Source: Pseudomonas poae (lineage in GTDB: Bacteria; Pseudomonadota; Gammaproteobacteria; Pseudomonadales; Pseudomonadaceae). Taken from it: a stretch of DNA of 64,000 bases. The position numbers and the translations under genes are program-made. The notes under the pieces are model-generated. The model was not told where the DNA came from. It searched no databases and saw only the letters and a list, made by a program, of their open reading frames with translations. The stretch spans positions 1,555,001-1,619,000 of the forward strand of contig CP110972.1 of assembly GCA_028869255.1 (NCBI GenBank), read 5' to 3'. Of the stretch, positions 27,618-36,193 are shown piece after piece (position 1 is the first letter of the stretch; each line of letters starts with the position of its first letter).

Positions 27618-28759
27618 CCGAACCTTCGACCACCACCACCACCGCCATCGCTTCCACCCCGGAGGGCAGTACGCCGCCAGGCGCCGTGCCCACCGAGCTG
27701 CGGCCGTTGCGGGTGCGCATCATCTCGTCATTGGGCTTTGCCGCGATTGCCATCGTCGGCGTGCTGATCGTGCTGTATGCCTGGCAGTTGCCGCCGTTCA
27801 GCAGCGCGGTGGAAACCACTGAAAACGCCCTGGTGCGCGGCCAGGTGACGATCATTGGCCCGCAGCTCAGCGGCTATGTGTTTGAAGTGCCGGTGCAGGA
27901 CTTCCAGTACGTCAAGGCCGGCGACCTGCTGGTGCGCCTTGATGACCGTATCTACCGGCAGCGCCTCGACCAGGCATTGGCGCAATTGGCGGTGCAGAAG
28001 GCCGCGCTGGCGAATGTGGTACAGCAACGCAACAGCGCCGAAGCCACGATCAAACTGCGCCAGGCCGCGCTGGTGGACAGTCAGGCCCAGGCGCGTAAAA
28101 GCACCGCCGATCTGCGCCGCAATGAAGAGCTGATCAGCGACGGATCGGTCTCCAAGCGCGAGCTGGACGTAACCCGCGCCGCCAATGCGCAGACGATCGC
28201 GGCGGTGGCCCAGGCCCAGGCCAGCCTGGAAATCGCCCGCCAGGATTTGCAGACGGTGATCGTCAATCGCGGCTCCCTGGAAGCGGCGGTGGCCAGTGCC
28301 GAAGCGGCGGTGGAGCTGGCGCGCATCGATCTGTCCAACACCCGCATCACCGCGCCGCGTGACGGCCAGCTGGGGCAGATCGGCGTGCGACTCGGCGCCT
28401 ACGTCAACTCCGGCGCGCAGTTGATGGCGCTGGTGCCGAAGCAGTTGTGGGTGATCGCCAACATGAAAGAAACCCAGATGGATAACGTGCAGGTCGGCCA
28501 GCCGGTGACGTTTACCGTGGATGCGCTTAACCACCGCAAGTTTCACGGCACGGTGCAGCATATTTCCCCGGCGACCGGGTCGGAGTTCAGCCTGTTGCAG
28601 GCGGACAACGCCACCGGCAACTTTGTGAAAATCGCCCAACGGGTGCCGGTGCGGATCACGGTGGATCCGGACCAGGCCGAGAGCGAGCGCTTGCGGCCGG
28701 GGTTGTCTGTAGTCGTCAGCATCGACACCGCCGGCCGCCTGAAAAACTCACCGCCCTGA
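27614..28759 (+). CDS. EmrA-like HlyD-family membrane fusion protein
   Basis: 381-residue periplasmic adaptor. A cytoplasmic tail rich in threonine and proline leads to one membrane anchor (about residues 38-58), then a biotinyl-lipoyl half (VTIIGPQLSGYVFEVPVQDFQYVKAGDLLVRLD overall), a coiled-coil hairpin and the matching half with ISNTRITAPRDGQLG-like sequence (LSNTRITAPRDGQLG). The start overlaps the pump stop by four bases. No outer-membrane partner is encoded here. It would connect the MFS pump to a TolC-like channel. Confidence 0.88.
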   Translation: MTEPSTTTTTAIASTPEGSTPPGAVPTELRPLRVRIISSLGFAAIAIVGVLIVLYAWQLPPFSSAVETTENALVRGQVTIIGPQLSGYVFEVPVQDFQYVKAGDLLVRLDDRIYRQRLDQALAQLAVQKAALANVVQQRNSAEATIKLRQAALVDSQAQARKSTADLRRNEELISDGSVSKRELDVTRAANAQTIAAVAQAQASLEIARQDLQTVIVNRGSLEAAVASAEAAVELARIDLSNTRITAPRDGQLGQIGVRLGAYVNSGAQLMALVPKQLWVIANMKETQMDNVQVGQPVTFTVDALNHRKFHGTVQHISPATGSEFSLLQADNATGNFVKIAQRVPVRITVDPDQAESERLRPGLSVVVSIDTAGRLKNSPP

Positions 28760-28786
28760 CACAACGTCGATCAATATCTGGACTGC

Positions 28787-28887
28787 TTTTGTGGCGAGGG
28801 AGCTTGCTCCCGTTGGGCTGCGCAGCGGCCCCAAAAAGCCTGCGGGCGCTGCGCACCCGAACGGGAGCAAGCTCCCTCGCCACAAAA
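28787..28887. repeat. REPIN-like palindrome (subtype GGCGAGGGAGCTTGCTCCCGTT)
   Basis: Long inverted pair TTTTGTGGCGAGGGAGCTTG... and its complement with a GC-rich centre (CGCTGCGCA). It fills the space between two convergent genes and, with T runs on both sides, could act as a bidirectional terminator. Confidence 0.85.
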
Positions 28888-28889
28888 GC

Positions 28890-29765
28890 TCACCCTTGCA
28901 GTGGGCAGTATTTCAGGCTGAAATCGAGTTGGGTTGACTGGCCTTGCTCCAACAACTTCAGGCCAGGCCGCCCCGACAGGTGATGCGCATTCACCGGATG
29001 GCTCACCGGCTCGATGCAAAAGAACCCCAGCCCCGGCGGGCAGAACAGCAGGAAGTAATCGGCCCCGCTCGCCTGGCATTCCAGGGTATACCCAAGCTCC
29101 GGTTGCTCGATCACACACTGCCCGTCCCACTGGCAGAACCCATTGTCCACCAGGCCCTCCGGCAGCGCCTTGGGCTGGCTGAAGTCCCAGTCTGCCGGAA
29201 TTGAGGTCAGCCCTGTGGGCAGCTTGGACGCATCACTCAACCACACCTGTGCAGCCTTGGCCTGCAGGCGTGTACCCGGTCGACGCGGCAGGTAGGGGTG
29301 CAGCCCCAGCCCATGCCATGCGGGCTTTGCGGCCAGGTGCGTGACGCGCAGTCCGATACTCAGTTCACCGTCGTGCAAGCGAAACCGCTGCTCGGCGCGA
29401 TAGGCAAATGGCGTGTCGCACTCCATCGCCAGCACCACTTCATCCGCCGACTGGCTGACCAGCTGCCACGCCTGCTGCCAGGCCGAGCCGTGAATCGGCA
29501 GCGGATCCAGCGGGTTGTTGGGCGTCAGTACCAGCCAACCGTCGGGGTTGTCAAAACCGCCTTCGGCGATCCGGTTGGACCACGGCGCAAGTGGATAGCA
29601 CCCCAGCTTGCCCGGCAACCCGGTATTGATCGCGTGCTCATCGCTATGGCGCAACAACGGCTGCCCGGTGGCGCGCACGCTCCAGTTGACGATGCTGCCG
29701 CCCACAGCGGGGGCCAGGGTGAGGTGGGTGAATTGATCCTGGAGTTCGACGAAGTTCGAAGACAT
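28890..29765 (-). CDS. Aldose 1-epimerase (mutarotase) family protein
   Basis: 291-residue GalM-type beta-sandwich enzyme that interconverts sugar anomers. Substrate residues are recognisable in YPLAPWSNRIAEGGF, the histidine of LPIHGSAWQQAW, GLGLHPYLPRRPG and the glutamate of FCIEPVSHPVNA. The start MSSNFVELQ is chosen because upstream codons are not conserved. It is the last gene before the TRAP transporter genes and probably acts on hexuronates or similar sugars for the downstream dehydrogenase; that substrate is inference. Confidence 0.85.
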   Translation of the reverse strand: MSSNFVELQDQFTHLTLAPAVGGSIVNWSVRATGQPLLRHSDEHAINTGLPGKLGCYPLAPWSNRIAEGGFDNPDGWLVLTPNNPLDPLPIHGSAWQQAWQLVSQSADEVVLAMECDTPFAYRAEQRFRLHDGELSIGLRVTHLAAKPAWHGLGLHPYLPRRPGTRLQAKAAQVWLSDASKLPTGLTSIPADWDFSQPKALPEGLVDNGFCQWDGQCVIEQPELGYTLECQASGADYFLLFCPPGLGFFCIEPVSHPVNAHHLSGRPGLKLLEQGQSTQLDFSLKYCPLQG

Positions 29766-29807
29766 GGTGTTCCGCCGTATGAAATAGAACAAACACGGGT
29801 GTCAAAA

Positions 29808-29879
29808 TGTGGGAGCGGGCTTGCTCGCGAAAGCGGTGTGTCAGCCGGTACGTCCTTCGCGAGCAAGCCCGCTCCCGCA
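29808..29879. repeat. REPIN (subtype GGAGCGGGCTTGCTCGCGAA), one mismatch in right arm
   Basis: Inverted pair between the epimerase and dctM genes within a same-strand gene set. The right arm ends CCCGCA instead of CCCACA. Confidence 0.88.
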
Positions 29880-29907
29880 TTTGATCGTTGTTGTCTTGAG
29901 GGAAAAT

Positions 29908-31188
29908 TTACAGCACCACGCTTGGAAGCCACAGCGACAGCGCCGGAATATAGGTCACGGCCATCAACACCAAAAACAATACGCCGTAAAACGGCAGCAA
30001 AGCCTTCACGGTTTTCTCGATGCTGACCTTGCCCACCGCCGCGCCCACAAACAACACCGCGCCCACCGGCGGGGTAATCAGGCCGATGCCGAGGTTGACC
30101 AGCATGATCATGCCGAAGTGCACCGGGTCGACGCCGATGCCGAGGATCACCGGCAGCAGGATCGGCGTAAGGATCAAAATCAGCGGCGCCATGTCCATCA
30201 CCGTGCCGAGCAACAGCAGCATCATGTTGATGCACATCAGGATCACGTAACGGTTGTCCGACAGGGTCAGGAACATCGTGGTGATCTTCGCCGGTATCTG
30301 CATCAGGGTCATGATGTAGCCGAAGCTGGCGGCGAAGGCGATCAGGATCATCACGATGGAAATGGTGCGCACCGTGCGGTGCATCAGCTTGGGCAGCTCG
30401 CTCCATTTGTAGTCGCGGTAGATGAACATGGTCACGAAAAACGCCCAGAGCACGGCGATTGCCGCGGACTCGGTGGCGGTGAAGATGCCCGAAAGGATGC
30501 CGCCGAGGATGATCACCATGGCCATCAGGCCCCAGAGCGCATCGGCGCAGATTTTCAGCGCCTGTTTCAAGGGGATGACTTCGCCCTTGGGGTAGTCGCG
30601 TTTCTTCGCGAAAATCAGGCACAGCACCATCAGGCACGCGCTCATCAGCAGGCCCGGGACTACGCCGGCCATAAACAGCGAGGCGATCGACACCGTGCCA
30701 CCCGCTGCCAGGGAGTAGAGCACCGAGTTATGGCTGGGCGGGGTCAGCAGCGCCTGCACCGAGCCGCTGATGGTCACGGCGGTAGCAAACTCCCGGGGGT
30801 AACCACGGCGTTCCATTTCCGGGATCAGCACCGAGCCGACCGAGGCGGTGTCCGCCACCGACGAGCCGGAAATCGCCCCGAAAAATGTCGAGGCCATGAT
30901 GTTGACCAACGACAAACCACCGCGCACGAAGCCCACCAGCACCCCGGCAAACGCCACCAACCGGCGCGACATGCCGCCCTCGGCCATGATCGCCCCGGCC
31001 AGCACGAAGAACGGAATCGCCATCAGCGAAAATTTGTTCACCCCGCCCGCCACCTGAATCATCAGGGCCTGGAACGGAATGTCGATCCACCACGCGCCAA
31101 TCAGCGCCGACAGCCCGAGGGCGTAAGCCACCGGCATGCCGATCAGGATCAAGGCGATAAAGCTGCCCAACAGAATCAATGCGTCCAT
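29908..31188 (-). CDS. TRAP transporter large permease (DctM family)
   Basis: 426-residue inner-membrane protein with about 12 helices (MDALILLGSFIALILIG at the start). Conserved stretches are ALMIQVAGGVNKFSLMAIPFFVLAGAIM and FFGAISGSSVADTASVGSVLIP, with ITPPVGAVLFV near the end. It is the ion-coupled channel of a TRAP system with the small subunit at 31190 and binding protein at 31782. The start ATG is one base beyond the dctQ stop. It probably imports glucuronate or galacturonate, judged by its neighbours. Confidence 0.92.
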   Translation of the reverse strand: MDALILLGSFIALILIGMPVAYALGLSALIGAWWIDIPFQALMIQVAGGVNKFSLMAIPFFVLAGAIMAEGGMSRRLVAFAGVLVGFVRGGLSLVNIMASTFFGAISGSSVADTASVGSVLIPEMERRGYPREFATAVTISGSVQALLTPPSHNSVLYSLAAGGTVSIASLFMAGVVPGLLMSACLMVLCLIFAKKRDYPKGEVIPLKQALKICADALWGLMAMVIILGGILSGIFTATESAAIAVLWAFFVTMFIYRDYKWSELPKLMHRTVRTISIVMILIAFAASFGYIMTLMQIPAKITTMFLTLSDNRYVILMCINMMLLLLGTVMDMAPLILILTPILLPVILGIGVDPVHFGMIMLVNLGIGLITPPVGAVLFVGAAVGKVSIEKTVKALLPFYGVLFLVLMAVTYIPALSLWLPSVVL

Positions 31189-31189
31189 A

Positions 31190-31717
31190 TCAGGCAGCCC
31201 CTTCGCTTTCTTCAACCAGGTCAAAGCGCACCACGCGCCGCTGGCTCTGATCGCCCAGCAGGAGTTTTTCCAGCACGAACACCAGGGTCAGCAACCCGCC
31301 GATCGGGATCGGCATATAGGTGATGCCCACGCGCAGGGTGGGGATGGCGCTCATGAACTGGTTCCAGGTGGACAGGCACAACTTGCTGCCCCAGATGGTC
31401 ATGAACAGGCAAATGGTCGCCATCAGCAGCTGGGAAACGATGCCGACGATGCGGCGTTGGGCGGGGGGCAGGCGGTCGGTGATCATCGCCACCGACATAT
31501 GCGCGCCGGCGCGATAACTGGCGGCGGCGCCGATGAAGGTGAATACCAGCATCAGCAGAATGGCGGTGGGTTCCGGCCAGCTGGAGCCGGTGCCGAGGAC
31601 GTAGCGGGCGAAGATGCCCCAGGGAATGATCAGCGCGACCCCCAGTACCGAGAGGCCGGCGACCCAGATACAGGTCATGTAGATGCGGTCGTTGATGCGC
31701 AGCAGTAAATTCTTCAT
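31190..31717 (-). CDS. TRAP transporter small permease (DctQ family)
   Basis: 175-residue four-helix membrane protein. The helices start around IYMTCIWVAGLSVLGVALII, and EPTAILLMLVFTFIGAAASYR is the conserved DctQ segment. An alternative GTG start at 31726 would add three residues. It pairs with the large permease whose ATG follows after one base. Confidence 0.9.
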   Translation of the reverse strand: MKNLLLRINDRIYMTCIWVAGLSVLGVALIIPWGIFARYVLGTGSSWPEPTAILLMLVFTFIGAAASYRAGAHMSVAMITDRLPPAQRRIVGIVSQLLMATICLFMTIWGSKLCLSTWNQFMSAIPTLRVGITYMPIPIGGLLTLVFVLEKLLLGDQSQRRVVRFDLVEESEGAA

Positions 31718-31781
31718 GGCGTTCACCGTAACCGGGCGCGTCGATGCCGACCGCGCCGGGCCTTGCTAGAGAAGGAGGGCG

Positions 31782-32744
31782 TTACTGAACGGCGTCGATA
31801 CGCTTGATGATGTCGGCGTAAGCCGCACCGTATTTGGCGCGCACCGGCGCGGTGGCGTCATAGAAGGGTTTTTTGTCGACGGTGATGAACTCGACACCGG
31901 CGGCCTTGAGCTTGGTTTCACTGCTGGCGGACTTGGCGTCCCACAACACACGCTCGTCAGCCTGGGCGGCCTTGGCAGCTTTTTTCACCATGTCCTGTTG
32001 CGCAGGGCTGAGTTTGTTCCAGGTGATTTTCGACATCACGATGGGCTCGGGCAGGATCAGGTGCTCGGTGAGGGTGTAGTACTTGGCGTTCTGGAAATGG
32101 TTGTGCTCGAGCAGGGTCGGCGGGTTGTTTTCCGCGCCGTCGATCACGCCGGTCTGCAGGGCACTGAAGATCTCGCCGGTGTCCATGGCGATGCCATTGG
32201 CCCCCATTTCATTGAAGGCTTCGATGAACAGCGGGTTGCCTTGCACGCGGATCTTCATACCCTTGAGGTCTTCGATCTTGCGCACTGGTTTCTTGGTGTA
32301 GAGGTTGCGCGTGCCGCCGTCCATCCAGGCCAAGGCCACGAGGCCGAACTGCGAGTCGGTAATTTTGGCGAGGATCTCATCACCGATCTCGCCGTCGATG
32401 ACCTTGCGCATGTGCGCCTGGTCACGGAACACGAACGGCAGGTTGAACACGTTCACGTCCGGCACCACCGGGCCGACGATGCCGAGGCTGACCCGGGCCA
32501 TCTGGATGGCGCCGACCTGGGCCTGTTCGACCACCTCTTTCTCGGAGCCCAGGACGCCGCCAGGGAAAAACTTGAACGTCAGTTCGCCATTGCTTTCTTT
32601 GGTTAGGGCCGCGCCCATGTTCTTTTCGGCGACCACGGTGGGGTAGCCATCCGGGTGGATGTCGGCAAATTTGATTTCCAGCGCGTGGGCGGCGCTGCTG
32701 AGGGTGAAGAATGCAGCGGCGAGCAAGGTGCGTTTGAAGTCCAT
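31782..32744 (-). CDS. TRAP transporter periplasmic binding protein (DctP family)
   Basis: 320-residue DctP-type protein. A signal peptide (MDFKRTLLAAAFFTLSSAAHA) is followed by LEIKFADIHPDGYPTV. The conserved arginine region is GMKIRVQGNPLFIEAFNEMGA, with the GEIFSALQTGVIDGAENNPPT block behind it. It delivers its ligand to DctQM, whose genes lie 55 bases downstream. Sugar-acid binding proteins of this group share this layout; hexuronate is the probable ligand from context. Confidence 0.92.
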   Translation of the reverse strand: MDFKRTLLAAAFFTLSSAAHALEIKFADIHPDGYPTVVAEKNMGAALTKESNGELTFKFFPGGVLGSEKEVVEQAQVGAIQMARVSLGIVGPVVPDVNVFNLPFVFRDQAHMRKVIDGEIGDEILAKITDSQFGLVALAWMDGGTRNLYTKKPVRKIEDLKGMKIRVQGNPLFIEAFNEMGANGIAMDTGEIFSALQTGVIDGAENNPPTLLEHNHFQNAKYYTLTEHLILPEPIVMSKITWNKLSPAQQDMVKKAAKAAQADERVLWDAKSASSETKLKAAGVEFITVDKKPFYDATAPVRAKYGAAYADIIKRIDAVQ

Positions 32745-32795
32745 GGGGTGTCACTCCTGTGTTTTTATTGTTGTATTCAAGGCACGGCAATGCAG

Positions 32796-33671
32796 CTAGA
32801 GGGTGAACGTGGGCTCCGGCAATCCGGTGACGCCGGGGTTGAGGGCGAACACGCCGCCGGCAACCGACTGCTGACTCTGGTCATCACGAATCGAGGTGAC
32901 GAACAGTGTGTCCAGGCGACTGCCGCCAAAGGCGCACATGGTGGGTTTTTTCACCGGTACGTTGAGCGAGCGGTCGAGGCGACCGTCGGGGGTGAAGCGG
33001 TGGATCAGCCCGGCGTCGTTGGCGCAGATCCAGTAGCAGCCATCGGCATCCACCGCGGCGCCGTCGGGGCGGCCGAGGTGGCGGTGCATATCCACAAACA
33101 CGCGGCGATTGGACGGCGTGCCGGTGTCGATGTCGTAGTCGAAGGCCCAGATCTGTTGCACCAGCGGGTGCGAGTCCGAGGCGTACATCGTGCGGCCATC
33201 GGGGCTGAAGGCCAGGCCGTTCAGGGTGATGAACCCGTCCAGCTGAGCATGGGGCGGCGCGCCGGAGGCGAAGCGGTAGAGGATGCCTTCGGCGGCATTC
33301 GCGCCCATATTCAGCACCATGCTGCCGGCCCAGAAGCGGCCCTGGCGATCACAGCGGCCGTCGTTCAGGCGCATGTCCGGGCGCGGATGCTCGACACTGG
33401 CCAGGGCCGTGGTGTCGAGGCTGCCATCATTGTGCGGGGTCAGCTTAAAAAAACCGCTTTCCATGCCGGCCACCCAGTTGCCCGCCGTGGTGCGGGCAAT
33501 GCAGGCGAGCATCTGCGGGGCTTTCCAGGCGGCGACATGGCCGCTGGCGGCGTTCCAGCGTTGCAGGCCGCCGTTGGGGATATCCACCCAGTACAGCGCG
33601 TTTTCCTCAGGCACCCACACCGGGCATTCGCCCACGGCATTGCGGGCGTCGACAATCAGTTCAGCGGTCAT
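32796..33671 (-). CDS. SMP-30/gluconolactonase-family lactonase
   Basis: 291-residue six-bladed beta-propeller metalloenzyme. Metal-site landmarks are the glutamate in NAVGECPVWVPEENALYWVD, the Asn/Asp of MRLNDGRCDRQGRFWAGSM, and LAFSPDGRTMYASDS. In the hexuronate oxidative pathway such enzymes open the aldarolactone made by uronate dehydrogenase, whose gene lies immediately upstream (30 bases). Hence an aldarolactonase role is likely. Confidence 0.88.
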   Translation of the reverse strand: MTAELIVDARNAVGECPVWVPEENALYWVDIPNGGLQRWNAASGHVAAWKAPQMLACIARTTAGNWVAGMESGFFKLTPHNDGSLDTTALASVEHPRPDMRLNDGRCDRQGRFWAGSMVLNMGANAAEGILYRFASGAPPHAQLDGFITLNGLAFSPDGRTMYASDSHPLVQQIWAFDYDIDTGTPSNRRVFVDMHRHLGRPDGAAVDADGCYWICANDAGLIHRFTPDGRLDRSLNVPVKKPTMCAFGGSRLDTLFVTSIRDDQSQQSVAGGVFALNPGVTGLPEPTFTL

Positions 33672-33701
33672 GGCAACTCATTCCCTTGGGTTGGTGTGTG
33701 T

Positions 33702-34521
33702 TCAGTCACCGAACGGCCCGGCGGCGCAGAAGGCCCCGCCCTGGTAGACTTTGGCCGGGTCATCGGCGGCCACCGGCGGCTGTGTTTCGACCTGGGCGCG
33801 GAACACTTCGGACGTGTCTTTGGGGGCAAAGCCCAGGTGCGCGGCGTAGCGGTTGTCCCACCAGGTGTCGAGGTTATCCGACATGCCGTAGACCACCGTG
33901 TGGCCGACGTTTGGCGTGTACAGCGCGCGTTCGAGCAGTTGGGTCAGGTCGTCGAAGCTCAGCCAGGTGTGCATCATGCGGCGGTTCTGCGGTTCCGGGA
34001 ACGAGGAGCCGATGCGAATGCTCACGGTCTCGATGCCGTAGCGATCGAAGTAGAAACTGGCCATGTCTTCGCCGTAGGACTTGGACAGGCCGTAGTAGCT
34101 GTCGGGGGCGGCGCGGCGAGTGGGCGTCGATTTTTTCGCCCTGTTTGTAGAAGCCGATCACATGGTTGGAGCTGGCGAAGATCACGCGTTTGACGCCATG
34201 GCGGCGGGCGGCTTCGTAGATATGGAAAATGCCGCTGATATTGGCGCCGAGCACCTCCTCAAAGGAGCGCTCCACCGACACACCGCCGAAATGCAGGATG
34301 GCATCCACGCCTTCCACCAGGTGGTGCACGGCTTGTTTATCGGCGAGGTCGCAGGGTTGCACTTCTTCGTGGGCGCCGGCCGGTGCCATGTCGGCGATAT
34401 CCGACAGGCGCAGCACATTGGCATAGGGCCGCAGGCGTTCGCGCAGGACTTTGCCCAGGCCACCGGCGGCACCGGTGAGCAGCAGGCGGTTGAAGGGAGT
34501 AGGCGTGGTTGTGGTGGTCAT
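33702..34521 (-). CDS. udh: Uronate dehydrogenase (NAD-dependent epimerase/dehydratase family), frameshifted
   Basis: Short-chain-type enzyme that oxidises D-glucuronate or D-galacturonate to the aldarolactone with NAD+. Visible are LLLTGAAGGLGKVLRERL (NAD motif), ILHFGGVSVERSFEEVL, VIFASSNHVIGFY and, in the other frame, SYGEDMASFYFDRYGIETVSIRIGSSFPEP. The frame breaks at the run of five G at 34104-34108; with four it reads SPRRPDSYYGLSKSYGEDM and gives 272 residues, the normal length. ATG 34521 follows the GGAATCCTC leader. The break is probably a base-call error. A repeated GTTGTCGTAT motif lies upstream. Confidence 0.83.
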
Positions 34522-34543
34522 GAGGATTCCATTGTTGTTGTAG

Positions 34544-34553
34544 GTTGTCGTAT
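34544..34553 (+). promoter_or_regulatory. GTTGTCGTAT motif upstream of udh
   Basis: An exact copy of the 10-base word also found, inverted, upstream of the oprD-type gene at 36081-36090. It lies 23 bases before the udh start. It may be the half-site of the regulator of the uronate genes, which is not encoded in the window. Confidence 0.4.
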
Positions 34554-34618
34554 GACTTGGTCGAAGTATCGTTTTGGACTCCTGGATTGTCAACGCCTTG
34601 CAGGTGAGTGAGATCAAA

Positions 34619-34706
34619 TGTGGGAGCGGGCTTGCTCGCGAATGCGCTGGGTCATTCAAGTAGTCGGTGACTGACACACTGCTTTCGCGAGCAAGCCCGC
34701 TCCCAC
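34619..34706. repeat. REPIN (subtype GGAGCGGGCTTGCTCGCGAA)
   Basis: Inverted pair between the oprD-type gene and udh, both on the minus strand; the oprD stop lies 11 bases away. Confidence 0.92.
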
Positions 34707-34716
34707 ATTGAGCGCG

Positions 34717-35979
34717 TTACAACAAAGAAATCGGATAGCTGATAAAAATCCGATTCTCATCAAACTCGTTATTGCTGAAATCCCGACGCATGGTCGAGTT
34801 CCTCCACCGCACATTCAAATTCTTCAGCGTACCGCTCTGCACCGTGTAGGCCAGTTCCGACTCGCGGCCCCATTCCTTGCCGTCGGTGATCGTCCCTGTG
34901 TGCACGTTACTGCCGCTGATATAGCGGTTCATCATGGTCAGTCCGGGAATGCCGAGCACCACGAAGTTGAAGTCATGGCGCACCTGCCAGGATTTTTCCT
35001 TGGCGTTATCGTAGCTCGCGTTGTAGCTGTCGTTGGCCAGGGTGCCGCCGCTGGTGCCGTTGACCCGCATCCACACGCTGTCGCCGGTCAGTTTCTGCAG
35101 GCCCACGTAGAACGTGTTGCCCAGGTATTTGGCCGAGAGCAGGGCGAACGCAGTTTTGTTGTCGAGGTCGCCGGCCAGGGCGCTGCCGTCTTCTTTACCC
35201 GTGAAGTAGCCAAGATTGGCGCCCAGGGTCCAGTCGCCCACGGGTTGGCTGTGGGTCAGGTTGACGTAGCGTTGCTGGTAGATATCCGTCAATTCGGCGT
35301 ACCACACGCCGACCTGGGTGCGCTTGTCATTGAAGCTGTATTCGCCGCCGCCGAAGTTGAACCGGTCGGAGGTGAAGGCGGCTTTGCCGTTCATGAACAT
35401 GTCTTCCATGCTCGCGTCGTTACGCGGGCTGTTGCCGCGAAATTGCCCGCCGTAGAGGGTCAGGCCGGCGATTTCATTGGAGGTGACCTGGCCGCCACGA
35501 AAGGTCTGGGGCAGGGAGCGGCCATCGTCGGAGCGCAGGATAGGCAGCACCGGCATCCACTCGCCGACTTTCAGCTCAGTCTTCGACAGCTTGGTTTTCA
35601 ACGCCACGCCCAGGCGCCCGAAGTTGTCGGCGGGGCGGCCGTCATCGTGAATCGGCAACAGTTGGGTGCCACCGGTGCCTTTGCCGCCGTCGAGCTTTTG
35701 CGAGTACAAGCCCAGCACATCAATCCCGAACCCCACGGTGCCCTGGGTAAAGCCGGACTTGGCGTCGAGAATGAAGTTTTGCGTCCACTCTTCGGCCTTG
35801 CCCTGAGGGTTGGTCGGGTTGGTGAAGTTGCGGTTGAAGTAGGCGTTGCGCAGGTTCAGCGTGGCCTTGGCGTCGTCGATAAAGCCGTCGGCGTGGGTGG
35901 TGATGGGCAGGGTGAAGGCCAGGCTGCCGAGACCGATGAGGCCCAGGCGTGTGGAGGAATTGCGGGCGAATTGACTCAC
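34717..35979 (-). CDS. OprD-family outer-membrane porin
   Basis: 420-residue OprD/OccD-type 18-strand barrel. A signal peptide ends near THA, followed by DGFIDDAKATLNLRNAYFNRNF, the usual first strands. DGRPADNFGRLGVALKTKLSKTELKVGEWMP and VRHDFNFVVLGIPGLTMMNRY are characteristic. The terminal residues FISYPISLL fit a barrel end. It is the first gene of the cluster and probably brings hexuronates across the outer membrane, inferred from position. Confidence 0.9.
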   Translation of the reverse strand: MSQFARNSSTRLGLIGLGSLAFTLPITTHADGFIDDAKATLNLRNAYFNRNFTNPTNPQGKAEEWTQNFILDAKSGFTQGTVGFGIDVLGLYSQKLDGGKGTGGTQLLPIHDDGRPADNFGRLGVALKTKLSKTELKVGEWMPVLPILRSDDGRSLPQTFRGGQVTSNEIAGLTLYGGQFRGNSPRNDASMEDMFMNGKAAFTSDRFNFGGGEYSFNDKRTQVGVWYAELTDIYQQRYVNLTHSQPVGDWTLGANLGYFTGKEDGSALAGDLDNKTAFALLSAKYLGNTFYVGLQKLTGDSVWMRVNGTSGGTLANDSYNASYDNAKEKSWQVRHDFNFVVLGIPGLTMMNRYISGSNVHTGTITDGKEWGRESELAYTVQSGTLKNLNVRWRNSTMRRDFSNNEFDENRIFISYPISLL

Positions 35980-36011
35980 AGTGACGCTCCCTTTTTGTTG
36001 TTTTTATTATT

Positions 36012-36090
36012 TGTCATACGTCGTCGTACAACATTGCGTCGGATATTTGCGGGGTTTTCAGGGAGTGTCAAGCAGAAGTTATACGACAAC
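36012..36090. promoter_or_regulatory. Candidate operator region upstream of the OprD-type gene
   Basis: It contains TGTCATACG followed by GTCGTACAAC (36023-36032), and ATACGACAAC (36081-36090). The last is the exact complement of the motif before udh. Together they suggest repeated sites of one regulator. Confidence 0.4.
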
Positions 36091-36096
36091 GGTCTC

Positions 36097-36183
36097 TGTG
36101 GGAGCTGGCTTGCCTGCGATGCAGGCGACCCGGTCTCACAGAAACACCGCGGCGATGCCATCGCAGGCAAGCCAGCTCCCACA
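36097..36183. repeat. REPIN (subtype GGAGCTGGCTTGCCTGCGAT)
   Basis: Inverted pair between the copD stop and the oprD promoter region. Confidence 0.92.
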
Positions 36184-36193
36184 CGGGTCGCAT

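Noticed and set aside
25267..28759. TetR plus EmrAB-like genes as one drug-responsive operon
   Set aside because: The TetR gene and the MFS gene are separated by 116 bases with no clear second operator, and the TetR operator found faces the dehydrogenase remnant, so regulation of the pump is unproven.
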